From Arcuatula senhousia (Eukaryota > Mollusca > Bivalvia > Mytilida > Mytilidae): a DNA stretch of 64,000 bases. The notes beneath the pieces are model-generated. The model had not been told where the DNA came from. It made no database searches and was given only the letters and a program-made list of their open reading frames with translations. Where the stretch lies: positions 35,450,502 to 35,514,501 of the forward strand of contig OZ020304.1 of NCBI GenBank assembly GCA_963971305.1. The letters are read 5' to 3'. The position numbers were made by a program, and so were the translations under genes. Shown here piece by piece: positions 20,288 through 32,900 of this stretch; positions within the stretch are counted from its first letter, which is position 1; every line of letters begins with the position of its first letter.

Positions 20288-21039
20288 GTTGTATCCTCAT
20301 AGCACTCCAACTGTGCTGACAAGTTAAATAAAAAAAGTAAGTTTCGTAATGATTATCGCCTTATTGAAATGTATTTTTTTATTCTAAAAATAAACTGATC
20401 GTCTGGCAGCAGATCTCAAGGTAATAAATTTCACTTATGTTACTTATATGGCTTATGTATAAGCACGCATTATTGCATAAATTTATTTGAAAGTACACTT
20501 TGGTATGCATGAACAAAACTAAAGGGACTTGAATAGTTTAATTATTTGTGTTAAAGTTTTCAATAAAAAAAAGATAAATAACAAATAAGTAAGAGGCAAG
20601 AGGCGTTCTAAATACCCCCACCCCCACCCATTATATGTTGCCCCTGAATGATAAAGGAACAGAGCAGCCATTCATACAGGTCTAACACCGGTTACTCTAG
20701 TGTTCTAACACTGCAAAGTTGGTAAATATCAGTCTACAAACAAACCGGATAGGAGCCAATCATATAACTTAATAAGAAAAAAGTTTTTTGAATCGGATTT
20801 TAATCTTTTCAAGTTAAATGGCAGGCCCCTAAAAAGACTAAACCGTGTGCATTTTACTAGAAGAAAAAAAACACGAAAAGTCGCGCGTTTGACAAATGAC
20901 CCCTTTTCAAAAATGTTTTTAAATTAATCCCACCCAGGATTCAGCTGTAATAATGGACCGACCATTTAACTTCAGGAGGTCATTGTTTTTTGTTTTTGTA
21001 AAAATATTGTGGATCACTTTTTTATGTGTTTTAGGAGGC
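20288..21039. other. Upstream region of transporter A
   Basis: No coding sequence was recognised. This is where the promoter and any 5' untranslated exon of transporter A should lie, but I could not identify a TATA box or initiator with confidence. A C-rich patch (CCCCCACCCCCACCC) lies near 20618. Confidence 0.4.
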
Positions 21040-22990
21040 TGTTTTGCTTTCTCTTAGTCTGAATGGAGGCAGAGGTACCAATGGGGCATCCGATTTTCAA
21101 ATATCCAAAAGGGAGAGACAAAACCAGTCACACCAACGAGAACAGGGCGAAAAAACTGACGTCATGAAACACAGAAATACAATTGAATAGCGATCAACAA
21201 CGCGAACTCAAGTCGTAACTCAGGTGCTCCGATAGAGTATGCAATTCCTGCTTGCTATAGAACACCCGTCGCGCTGCCAATCGTAAATTCAGTGTGTAAA
21301 ATCTGCGACAAAAACAAAACCCTATGACAAACCAACTGTGAGATTTAAATCCCATATTTGTCTATGAGCGCATGGCGTCATCCTTTAAATTTTTTGAGTA
21401 AAGACAGCAACAGAATAGCAACATAACCCTACATGTTAGCAATTTTGGGGTGTAGGTAATCATCGAGTTCGAGTTCGAGTCAGAGTTAAAGTTCGAGTTA
21501 GAGTTCGAGTTACAATTCGAGTTCGAGTTAGAGTTCGAGTTAAAGTTCGAGTTATTTTTCGAGTTCGAGTTAAATTTTGAGCTAACTCGAAACAGTAATT
21601 TTCATAGACATAGTCGAGTTATGACTCGAGTTAAAGTTCGAGTTAGAGTTCGAGTTACAAATCGGGTTCAAGTTAGAGTTCCGACCTAAAGAAAACCTAT
21701 TTTTAGCAAACTAGAACACTTTCCACGAGAAAAAAATAATAATTCAGACATCTATTATTATGTGCTGTGGTTTAAGAAAAAAAAAAGTTAATTCTCCCAA
21801 GGACGAGACAATACTTTGAAATACCTTGGTTTATTTTGTTGCAAAAAAGGCCGCGTTTACAGAAAAAAGAAAAAAAATAGTTTAAATTTTTATCAAAGTC
21901 GTCAGTTTACTTTTTAGGACAAGACTAAGGGACGACCATTTGATTTTGAGGGGGGGGCTGTTTTTGTTAATAAATATTCTGGCTTGGAAAAAGTTGGAAA
22001 TAAAAAATACAATGCATAAGATTTAAAACCAATCCCTAAACAAACTAGAAAAACTGTTAGTCGTGGCTTACTAATAAATACCCCGCTACCTCTTTCCTAA
22101 AAACAGATCAAATTTGAAACTAGGGGTGCAAATCTACACTATTTCACGAAGATGGTGTGAAAGTTTCACTGACATCCATTGATGGGTTTGGGAGAAGTTG
22201 CGGATAGTTGAATAGCGAATTCCATGTTTCGCTTCCCCAAAATTAGTTTGATCAAATTTTAAAAGAGGTGCATATCTACATTTTGTCACACAGATCGTGT
22301 GAAAGTTTCACGAAAATTCATCAAGGAGTTTAGGAGGAGTTGTGATAAGAGATGGGTATCCTAAAGTGTAAGAAAGGCAGGACGGACGGACGGACGGACG
22401 GACGGGACGATGGACAGACACCTCAATCACTATATACGCCCCATTTTTTCAAGAGGGGGTATAATGATGAACGAAAGACCAAATTCTGGACATAGAACAA
22501 TAAATAATTTGTAACTCGAACTCTAACTCGATTTGTAACTCGAACTCTAACTCGAACTCGAGTCGTAACTCGACTATGTCTATGAAAATTACTGTTTCGA
22601 GTTAGCTCAAAATTTAACTCGAACTCGAAAAATAACTCGAACTTTAACTCGAACTCTAACTCGAACTCGAATTGTAACTCGAACTCTAACTCGAACTTTA
22701 ACTCTGACTCGAACTCGAACTCGAACTCGATGATTACCTACACCCGCAATTTTGTGTCACGTTCTGCCAAGGAAATTGATGCAAGTCCCGCAAGCTATAG
22801 AACAACGAATCAATTTTGACACGAAAACTACATAAGCTGGAGCGGGCGGAATGTTGCTACACAAGAAGGAAAAGTTGAAGTCATCACGTTTGTCATAGAA
22901 CTTTGTTGAAAGTTTTCCTTGAGAGTCGATTTTGAGATATAGCTCTAAATATGAAGCAGACCTCCTACAATCCGTTGTGTCATTTATCAA
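21040..22990 (-). mobile_element. Penelope-like element fragment, split by a MITE
   Basis: On the minus strand, 22990-22755 encodes RT C-terminal text (SASYLELYLKIDSQGKLSTK, FYDKRDDFNF, SNIPPAPAY). Beyond the inserted 21448-22745 element, 21447-21040 continues with KKFKGW-like codons and the 3' tail (GCCCCATTGGTACCTCTGCC on the minus strand). Stops and a deletion make it inactive. Related tails are at 39850-40070 and 60990-61110. Confidence 0.75.
21448..22745. mobile_element. 1.3-kb long-TIR element with 9-bp target duplication
   Basis: The ends are GGGTGTAGGTAATCATCGAG and its reverse complement. Inverted arms of about 225 bp consist of CGAGTT-rich degenerate hexamers (GAGTTCGAGTTAGA type). 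The flanks GCAATTTTG (21439-21447 and 22746-22754) are a 9-bp target-site duplication. The interior has no transposase and holds a GACG microsatellite near 22380. A 9-bp duplication with long arms suits Mutator-like elements; Merlin is an alternative. It interrupts a Penelope-like fragment, so it is the younger insertion. Confidence 0.9.
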
Positions 22991-23339
22991 GTTCTCGAGA
23001 ATACATAAGATGGACCATAAGCCCTGGTTGGTTCAAACAAATACAAACCAACTTCATGCGAGCTCTTGTTCAACTCTCGTGTGAATGAACTCCTCCAGGT
23101 GAGCTAACCAGGAATTAGCTAATTAGAAACAGAAAGTATTCAGCAACCTACGAATATGTACAGTTTCACAACAAATTTTCGGCAAAAATGGAACAAGGTT
23201 GGACTCATTAGCTAGTAAGTTAGTTAGATATTGCTTTACTCCTTAGCAGCACAATTTCGGTTTTAATAGGGAGATGCACAAAGAATGGGGGATGAAATAA
23301 ACAAGGAATGATGATGAAGTGGAGAAATTAAGAGACACA

Positions 23340-23800
23340 AGGCATTGGCCTTGTGTCCAAGCTGTGATGGGAGCTTGGACTGCTACTGGAAAAAGGAGGA
23401 TCGGACAATTTTTACTCCCTCAAGGGGTTCTTACGGGTCCTACTACAATGTAATATCGAGACCCGCAGCAAGATTCTTCAACGTGCAAGTAACGTGGCAT
23501 TTTTCCCATCACAGTGCAACACTATGATTTGCATAAATAAATAAATGACGGTCAGGTTTTTTTGCATTATAGCCTAAATACCCAGGCATTTATTATGACA
23601 GGGCTGTCCCATTTAACCTCTTTGGGCACACATTCCGGTCGTTTGCGGGCAAAGCGGCCTGACCCGATTAATTGGACTTTTACCGACAAGCTTGGCGTTG
23701 CTGAGGGCCTATTTATCACCCAAATCGTTCTTGACTCTGGGTGGACTCAACAACTAATCCCGGCGCTCTTAGTATGTTCTTAACTTGCGGTTAGGTGCAT
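23340..23800 (+). repeat. Dispersed GC-rich repeat, copy 2
   Basis: Same family as 11760-12090: 'GAGACCCGCAGCAAGATTCTTC', 'GGGCAAAGCGGCCTGACC' and 'TTTTACCGACAAGCTTGGCG' are recognisable. This copy extends further left (from about 23340) than copy 1. Short frames in it are not conserved between copies. Confidence 0.7.
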
Positions 23801-25532
23801 GCGAGCGTTTTCTCCATGTTGATGTAGACGATAATGAGGTGTTAAACACTACCTACATAAACAAGCGGCGATTTAAAAACATCCAAAAACGAAGACAGCC
23901 AGTAGCCTTCACGCGATTTAAAAACATTAAAAAAACGAAGACAGCCGCAGTAGCCTTCAACGTGACCAGATTTAGCTTCTAGATTAAAAATATAATACAA
24001 ACGATCAACGGCAATCCTAAATTTATCAGAGAAAGATCCATTTTCGGACGTAGAACAGCTAACATAAAAAGGACAGAGAGACAACCATAAGATTTTACAA
24101 AGATTCCTGACTTAGGGACCAAACCATCCCCCTATTGATCTAATTCATCAAATCGCAAAAATAAGGCCTCTCATTATGACTCTATGATGAAGAACAGGAA
24201 ATAAAGCGCCGTACCTTTGTTTTGTTTTATTTCAATATACTAGTTCTTCATTGGTTTTTTTATGATAAAATACGATTACTAGTATGTGTCGTGTCATGCA
24301 TGTAAACTCTATATCACTTTTTTTTAATGTACCGATTTTTATCACATTGAGTTATTCCGAATTTATAGAGAGTAATTAACATTAAATCACTTTTACTGGC
24401 TTTTATTAATGCAAAAATCCCCTTTACGGGGTGTCAGCATACAATATATACAAACACATAGATAAAACATACAACATGATACATACATCTCTCTCTTCTT
24501 ATTTTGCACAACAATTATGGAAGATCTTTTATCTTATTTGAAATGATACAAACTTATAGAATCATAATATTTACAACAATGTGACAGAAAAAAGCAATGG
24601 ATAAAAGATTTATTTTTATATATTATATTCTTTTAATATTGCAAAATTACATCCATACGGGTCAAGCAATTACATACAACATACAAACAGTTCCAATAAC
24701 ACAATAACATCACATAAGAAAACAAATCAAGTAGCTGACATGTTTCTCAATTTTAATGACTGTTGAATAAAGTCACACAGATCAGCCAATAACTCATTTG
24801 TCGGGACTAAAAGGTTAAGTTACTAGTATTTTTTTGCAGAAACGGTGAATTTTCCAGTTCATTTTAACTGCTTATGGTGACATTTAATATTTTCATGGTA
24901 AAATCATTTACGAAAATGAACAAGTATATTTTAGTTTTTACACCGTTGACCATCAACCTCATTTTGGTGTGATGACGAGAATTTAGAGAATGATAGTATC
25001 TTCTTTAGTAAGGCACGGTTTGGAATGTGCCAATTGTGTTTAACAACACCCTTATTTCCAAAAGTATATTCATCAAATAGAAACGTCTGCTTCATAGCAA
25101 GTGAAATTTCAAAAGATCCAAGGATATCAGAAACTACGATCTCTTCGGCATAGAAAAAACAAAAACAAATTAAACCCGAATGCCTATGCATTTAGAAAAA
25201 AATGTTGATTTGATTTCGAACCACACCAGGCAAGCCAACAAAAAGAGGATTTGGCTCAACTGGACAACAGTACAGAAACAGTTTTTTTTCATAAAAACCA
25301 TCAAGTATTTGAATGACTGAGTTGCCACCATACGTTATGGATATTGAAGATATATTGTTTTTTCAATACAGTTTGTATCTAATATTTGGTAAGCACTACA
25401 TGAATACAGTGATTTTTAAGAATATAGCAAATGTTGAAGAAAAAGAAAATGTATATACATTTGCGATAACTGCAAAAAACGCAATAGTTGGGTAAGATAT
25501 GATTTTAATACCGAAGGTATACCAAAAACAGG
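23801..25532. other. Intergenic, no gene recognised
   Basis: An 'AAAAAC.AAGACAGCCAGTAGCCTTCA' segment occurs twice in tandem near 23870-23965 and resembles pieces at 3470 and 35530 (a short interspersed repeat). The rest is A+T-rich and featureless. A minus-strand frame at 24931-25191 (86 codons) has no recognisable motif and no splice context that joins it to neighbours. Confidence 0.5.
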
Positions 25533-28500
25533 TTAAATTTGTTCGTATTCGTACTGTTTAGGGTCACTATTCTTAAATGGTAAGAGTAAGATCCCGGAAA
25601 GAAAAAACAAACCAAATCCCAAATAATATGGAACATCGCCATTACCCGTCACGTCCTGGAGAAGAGCTGAAAAAGGATACAAAAAATGAAATTGTATGAT
25701 GTTTTAACTTATAAATTAAATGTACTGATGTGACAGTGTAAATTTTTAAAAACCGCAAGCTGTATATTCAGCTGGAATAAATAGTTAGAAAGTGAAATTA
25801 TTTCCTTAATTTTGCAACATATACATATATTTTGTGTATGTGAGACAAAATGTTGATATCCCAATACTTGGCAAAGGAACATTAAATTGAATCAAATTAA
25901 ATTCATGTTGATATAGTTGTCACAGTCATTACTTTATACCTGCGAGTGGGTTTCCTGTCAGTGCACCCACGCCTTGCATCATTAAACCTAAACTTATAGC
26001 TCTGCCAAAGTTAATTGGTTCTACAATATTCTTCAGCGCCAGGTTATAACCAAGGTTAGCGCCTCCTGTGAAATAAATATTAACAATTGTAGGTAAAAGA
26101 CCCTATATGGCTCGGTTAAACGACAAAATCCGGATTGTTCAATTAAAACTTTAACTTCACCCTGCAAACGCATCAAAATATATACTTGATGGCTGCTGGC
26201 GGTTTTCCATTGTGGTTTTTTTCAATCTATCACCAGAGGGAGCGTCTATCAACACTGACCTCTATACTATCGCGCTAAGGATCATGGGAAATATTTTAAT
26301 GATATTCAATCCCCGAATTCGGGGATATTACCCACAATCCTTAGCGCGATAGTATAGAGGTTAGTGTTGATAGACGCTCCCTCTGGTGATAGATTGGGTT
26401 TTTTTTCTAAATTACCGCTTGGTATGTCTCGCGTACACTTATTCCACTGCTTGCGTATCATTTTCTATTGACTTTCTCTGACTTCACGCGGTACAATTAT
26501 TGAATTTAAAGCCAACTATTATTTAACGAAGCATAAACAATATAAGACTATAGGCTTACCATTAAATACTCCATTAACAATGTTATAAGCCATAAAATGC
26601 AAGGAAACATTTGCAAATGGGATAATCAATAAGGTACCAGCAAATCCAAGTAGAGTCAGACTCCAAAGACATTTGATCTTAGATGGAAACATGAACGCTA
26701 AATATCCAAATAGTAATCTTCCTAAGACTTGTAGTATGGCGTTCACAGACATTGCCAGCGATATCTCGCTCGAGTCGACGCCTCGGGATATTGCAGTCGT
26801 TGGCATGATGCCATAGGGAATAAATAGTCCAGCAACGTAAAGTAGGTTTACCATGAGGTAGGCCATGAAAACTGGTCGTTTACAGAACTTCATATCAGTA
26901 TGTTCGCTCTGTGGCTGAGGGGATGATGTCTTTGTAGCTGAAAAAAGCAGATTCTGTTTGAAAACTAGAAAAAAAACCTTAATATCAACCGCAACCAGCA
27001 GATACGCATTAGGGTTGAGGAACACTACTTGCATAAGTAGTGTTCCTCAACCCTAGTAATAGTAGACCAGGACAAATTTTGAAATAAGAGGTGAAAATAT
27101 CCGATGGTCTTCACACGCGAAAGTTTAAAGTGATCCATTAACTAACTTTATCATTTGCATGCGATCATGATCAAACGAAAAAATGTTTTTAATTTCCACT
27201 GGATACTAAGTGGAGTGAGTTTTGGTTAGCTATGATAATGTAACTCCTTTGATATCTTTTGTCGGGCGGAGCTACAATGCGGCCCCATTACTTGTAATGG
27301 AGCAAATCGAATTTCCTTGTCTAAATCGCTCATAGCTTCAAAATGGCGCAGAATTACTAAACACATACAAAATAACAAGGTTTAATGAAAATTCTTATTT
27401 AAACCACAGTTAATATTAATTAGGTATATAAAATTACATTTTTTCAATATCCTGATCCTGAACTTCATCATAAAGTTCAAGATCAAGTAATCAAAAATTG
27501 ACGATTTTATGAAAATCTTGAAAAAATGCGCAAAGTGTCCGAAAATGAATGCTAAGTTATGGTGTCATAAAACCTGGTCAAACCAAACATTTCTTTTCAT
27601 CTTTCATCATTGATCTGTTAGTCTTATTGGTTAAGTATAGAATCATTACGACATTTTGGAAAATTAAAGTTCTTTAGAAAAGCTTTTTTAATATATTATT
27701 TTTATTGTTGAACTTTTCGAATATGTCATTTATTCAAACATAATGCATACCTCGTGAGGAAGTAGGAAAAACAACTGAACCAAATGTTAGAGTATTTAAC
27801 ATAACTGACGAGTATATCATCATAGTTCCATTAAATCCATACTTCTGCAGCAGAAACTCGACCAATGGGGTAAATATCAGACCACCGAACGAATTTCCTA
27901 GGGAGCCTAATGTCATGGCAATAGATTTCTTTTTGTCAAAATATTTATCTATGGCAACTATCAAACCAACATATGCCAAAGCATTGCCAATACCTGTGTG
28001 TAAAAATAATATAAGACATTGAATATTTTTTTTGTTTTAGTTCTTAAGTCAAACACTTTAAAAAGAGGAAAAAAATAATGTAACCCACACTTCAATTTAC
28101 CTTAATTTCTGAAATATTTGATTTCTTTAATTAATGTCTCAAAGATTAAAAGTTTCGTAAAAATCCATAAAGGACCATTAAGCGGTTTAGGGGTTATTGG
28201 TATTCTGGCCTGTAACAGACGTAACACATGTGAGGCCAAAAATCCCTCACTATCTTCTGCCACTTCTAAGCTTTTAAGGCGATGTATACTTAACCAGAAG
28301 AGTATTTTTTTCTTTAAATCAGTTTACTCGATTTAATTACAGCTGGTCTTCGCAAAACGTAAACTTTTATCATATTAATAGCGATTATTGAAAAAAAAGT
28401 CATGGCAGTTTCTTTTTTTTTGACAGTTTTTCGTGGAACTGATCAAATTGAGTATTTTGTACAAGGATTTCTGAATCGTAAACATACCAAATATAATAGA

Positions 28501-29239
28501 CAACGATAGAAAGAGCAAGTAATAATTGGTCACAAAGGCAGCAATAAGACAACCAATAAACTGAAGAATCCCAGCTGCTAACAAAACAGGACGGACATCA
28601 AATTTCTCTATTAACTTGACAGAGAAAATGGCTGAAAAGATAAATATTGTTTCTATCTAAATATCATCTCTTATATGTGTGAATGACATTAGCAGGACAG
28701 GTATATATAGCAGACTTGAAAAACTGTCTTAAACATATTGCTTGTTCAACTGAACCCGTTCTTGCTCTTAATGATCTTTTGAATTCTAATTGTTAAGTTA
28801 ACGATTATAAAACATATTTGGTTTTATTTATTCATTTTTTTTCTTTAATCGCAAAAATCCATTTTGCCTTCTTATATAAACCTTATATAGTTGACAAACC
28901 TCCTATGTACTCTATTGCAAGATGGACCGAACCGATCAATGTTAGCATTGAGAAATCGAAACCGAACTCGTCCACCAAAGAAGTATACAAGAGTCCATTG
29001 ATGTAAGCGAAAGAACTGGTTGTTATCATGCCAAGGCCGCTGGCAATCATCACTATCCAGGACCATCTTGAATCAAGCACAGATTCTGTAGTCTTTCTAT
29101 GCTTTAAAAGTTTCTTGGACTCCTGTGAGTGCTTCCAAGTCATTACAAAGAGCCAAGAACGGCGAGACACCGAGAGATTTGTGAAAGGCTTGAAAGCGAA
29201 TGTATCGTTCAAAAGTTCATTTTTGATTTTTAAAGCCAT
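25533..29239 (-). CDS. SLC16/monocarboxylate-transporter-like protein B (complete, 6 exons)
   Basis: A predicted 454-residue multi-pass membrane carrier, paralogue of A. Exons: 29239-28900, 28631-28488, 27993-27751, 26937-26560, 26065-25940, 25666-25533. Exons 2, 3, 5 and 6 have the same lengths as in A (144, 243, 126, 134), and all introns are phase 1, so the pair arose by duplication of an intron-containing gene. Seen: a longer N-terminal cytosolic part; TM1 with DSRWSWIVMIAS, closer than A to the SLC16 signature; Asn81 where MCT1 has its TM1 lysine; RPVLLAAGILQFIGC; YFDKKKSIAM; KFCKRPVFMAYLMVNLLY; LGRLLFGY with Gln rather than Asp/Glu four residues before the Arg; C-terminal DPKQYEYEQI. 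The final residues of A and B are alike (Q-x-EY-x-x-I). Start is the first Met of an open exon and is not certain. Confidence 0.94.
26223..26396. mobile_element. 174-bp MITE with probable 9-bp target duplication
   Basis: Near-perfect inverted arms of about 60 bp (CAATCTATCACCAGAGGGAG... and its complement) flank a short A+T core with CCCCGAATTCGGGG. The flanks read GGTTTTTTT on both sides (26214-26222; 26397-26405), a possible 9-bp duplication, though the T-run makes this weaker than the other two cases. It lies in intron 4 of transporter B. Confidence 0.85.
27010..27055. repeat. Perfect 21-bp stem hairpin
   Basis: Arms TAGGGTTGAGGAACACTACTT and its exact complement surround a 4-base loop (GCAT). 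It lies in intron 3 of transporter B, 73 bp upstream of exon 4 on the transcript. The shape resembles neither a terminator nor a tRNA; it may be a solo foldback remnant. Confidence 0.9.
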
Positions 29240-29919
29240 GTATAAATGACAGATAAAAACCTGCTATTGGCGACTTTTTCTAGTTTCAGCCAGTTTTGGG
29301 GTTAATATATAAGATCGTGAAATCCGCTTTTCATAATTAAAGCAAACTCATGCTCCAGATGATAGATGTAACAGACGTTACAAATGAAATGTTACATGTA
29401 TTAGCAGATTCATAATGGCCAAGTTGCAGTAAAAAAGGATATTTTAAACATACCCAATGAAATTACAAGATCTTGACGAGGATTTCTACTTTTTTAATAG
29501 CTACCCAAACAGGAACGCTTACGATGTGTCATGCTTGAGCTGGACGATTTATGACACACAGCGCGTGTTTTTTATAGTCGCTGCAGAGAACATTCTCCGA
29601 CAACACTCAGATCAAAATGTATTAATCATATATATCGATAAAATTCGTGTCGGACAACTGGTGGTCTCAAGTTCACCAGCAGTGGTTATCGACCCGAAAG
29701 CAACGAAAGTGGGTTGAAAATCAAATAAATTATAGATGTAATATCACGCCGTGGCCTTGATTACTGAGAAGTAAGCCCTTTCTAAAAACAAACTGGTTGT
29801 TGGCCAGTCATGAATCTACATCATGAAGTGTAACATATTTTTATTGCATCTGTCACGCTTTTTCAACAGAGGCCCAGAAGTTAATCAATAATGTATACTA
29901 CAAATAGAATAGAAGAGTC
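29240..29919. other. Upstream region of transporter B
   Basis: This should contain the promoter of transporter B on the minus strand. An 86-codon plus-strand frame (29457-29717) is present but matches nothing I know and has no visible splice partner. I do not call it a gene. Confidence 0.4.
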
Positions 29920-29928
29920 TAAATAAAT

Positions 29929-32900
29929 AGAAGCGTCAAGTTGGTTACTTATTCCCTATTCCTTATTCCTTATTTGAATAAGGAATAAGTAACTGGTTCC
30001 TTATTCCTTATTCTCAGAACACCAAATAGGGAATAAGTAACTGGTTACTTATTCCCTATTCCTTATTCCTTATTTGAATAAGGAATAAGTAACTGGTTAC
30101 TTATTCCTTATTCTCAGAACACCAAATAGGGAATAAGTAACTGGTTACTTATTCCCTATTCCTTATTTATCTTTTTTATATTTTTTTCCCGAAATGTAAA
30201 ATAGTAAATAAGTAACTGAATACTTTATAGGGAATAAGTAAGGGAATAAGTAACTGGTTACTTATTCCCCATTCCTTATTAATTTTTTTATTATTTTTCC
30301 CCGAAATGTAAAATAAGGAAAACGGCCAACTTGGTTACTTATTGCTTATTCCTTATTTGACATTCAAATGTCGAATAAGTAATCAGTTACTTATTCGACA
30401 TTCAGGTTTTGAATAAGGAAATGATTACTTTTTCGACATTCCACATTTCGATCCATATTTTAAGATATGCCTCTGACAAAAATCGAATAAGGAACTGGTT
30501 ACTTATTCGACATTCGAGTTTTAACAAAGAATTTACTACTTATAATATATTATATTCATCATAAAGATGTGCCTTTACATCCCCCCATTTTATCATGTTT
30601 GTATTCATGCCATAAGGACAAAAAGCCTAAGGGTTACATGCGCTTAGCAGTAGCTGTTGCATCTACATGTAAAGCGTGTTGAGATTATTTTATACATGTA
30701 ATTGTTTTACTTAATAATACATTTGCTATACCTTTTAATCCTTGTGAGTAATGAGTAATTCATGTACATGTAAATTGAAAATATCTTATAGTGGTATCAA
30801 TCTTTTTTTTTATAGTATAAAAGAATTGTTGTACGAAGTTTTTGTTGGTCTATTTCAATCCAAGACCTATCACCATTCACTTTATAAACACGTAGTCCCT
30901 AATAACACCCCTTTCACTGTAATTGGGCTTATGTTTTAGATCCCAGAGCATACACGAACATGTGCTATAATTTTGTGTTTAAGGTCATATTTTGTGTTTA
31001 GGCCGTATCATTCACCAGCGACACATAAGTCTGGAATAAATCATGGGTGGAGCAGGGAACCACCCTTTCCGTAAATATTTAGCATTAACTTGAGGTTGGT
31101 GGCTTCATAATTATTTTTAGAAACATTTTAAATTAATTTGTGTATGGGTTCTTTAACAATGTTAACCTTTAAAAGTAATACAAGTTTTAAGCGTAGAATG
31201 AATTTGCACAACATTTTAATAATCATAAAGTTTTTTCTTCTCTAAATTTACTTGTGAGCTTTATAAATAACCAAAAATTAAAAGCCAAGGGAAATAACTA
31301 AAGCATTATTGAAACATTTGTGAATTATAAACAAATATTTTTTTCATAATGGCCTTCGGCATCCTCAAAAATAGAGCGAGATATAATCCCAATTTTACGT
31401 ATTTTTAAACAGAACAAAAGAAAACAGTAACAAGCGTAAGCTGCAGAATCCAGACAACAAGGCTTATTTAAATAAACTAGTATATAAAGAATTCAATTAC
31501 AAATACAAATTCAATTCTGATATGTAAAACATTTTCCGCATTCCGCTATAACCAGTTTCGGTTTGGAAGAGCACAGTATCCGGCCTTTTTAACCTGTTGA
31601 AAATTATCCTTGTGTGTCTGATGAGCAGAGGCGGCCAAACAAGCTGGAATGTTGATTTCGATTTCAACTCGGTTGGCTACGATCAGCCGATATCGGACCG
31701 ATTGTGATCGATAGGGGAGATATCGAGGTGTTTAACCTATATCGCCGATAGTGTTTAATCTCGACTGTTCCGATTAGGGATAGGCTGATCGTAGCCAACC
31801 GAGTTGAAATCGAGGTCGAAGGGACCCACCCTTAGACACTTTTATCTAAAATCGCAGCCTATCCCTAATCGGAACAGTCGAGATTAAACACTATCGGCGA
31901 TATAGGTTAAATACCTCGATATCTCCCCTATCGATCACAATCGGTCCGATATCGGCTGATTGTAGCCAACCGAGTTGAAATCGAGGTCGAAGGGACCCAC
32001 CCTTAGACACTTTTATCTAAAATCGCAGCCTATCCCTAATCGGAACAGTCGAGATTAAACACTATCGGCGATATAGGTTATAAATACCTCGATATCTACC
32101 CTATCGATCACAATCGGTCCAATATCGGCTGATCGTAGCCAACCAAGTTGAAATCGAGGTCGAAGGGACCCACCCTTAGACACTTTTATCTAAAATCGCA
32201 GCCTATCCCTAATCGGAACAGTCGAGATTAAACACTATCGGCGATATAGGTTAAATACCTCGATATCTCCCCTATCGATCACAATCGGTCCGATATCGGC
32301 TGATCGTAGCCAACCGAGTTGAAATCGGGGTCGAAGGGACCCACCCTTAGACACTTTTATCTAAAATCGCAGCCTATCCCTAATCGGAACAGTCGAGATT
32401 AAACACTATCGGCGATATAGGTTAAATACCTCGATATCTCCCCTATCGATCACAATCGGTCCGATATCGGCTGATCGTAGCCAACCGAGTTGAAATCGAG
32501 GTCGAAGGGACCCACCCTTAGACACTTTTATCTAAAATCGCAGCCTATCCCTAATCGGAACAGTCGAGATTAAACACTATCGGCGATATAGGTTATAAAT
32601 ACCTCGATATCTACCCTATCGATCACAATCGGTCCAATATCGGCTGATCGTAGCCAACCAAGTTGAAATCGAGGTCGAAGGGACCCACCCTTAGACACTT
32701 TTATCTAAAATCGCAGCCTATCCCTAATCGGAACAGTCGAGATTAAACACTATCGGCGATATAGGTTAAATACCTCGATATCTCCCCTATCGATCACAAT
32801 CGGTCCGATATCGGCTGATCGTAGCCAACCGAGTTGAAATCGGGGTCGAAGGGACCCACCCTTAGACACTTTTATCTAAAATCGCAGCCTATCCCTAATC

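Noticed and set aside
24931..25191. 86-codon minus-strand frame between transporters A and B
   Set aside because: It does not match SLC16 exons, and no flanking splice sites join it to transporter B.
29457..29717. 86-codon plus-strand frame upstream of transporter B
   Set aside because: No known motif, no splice partner and no repeat of it elsewhere in the window; a chance frame cannot be excluded.
30751..30939. 62-codon frame in the palindrome arm
   Set aside because: Too short and without transposase motifs; it is mirrored in the other arm simply because the arms are inverted copies.
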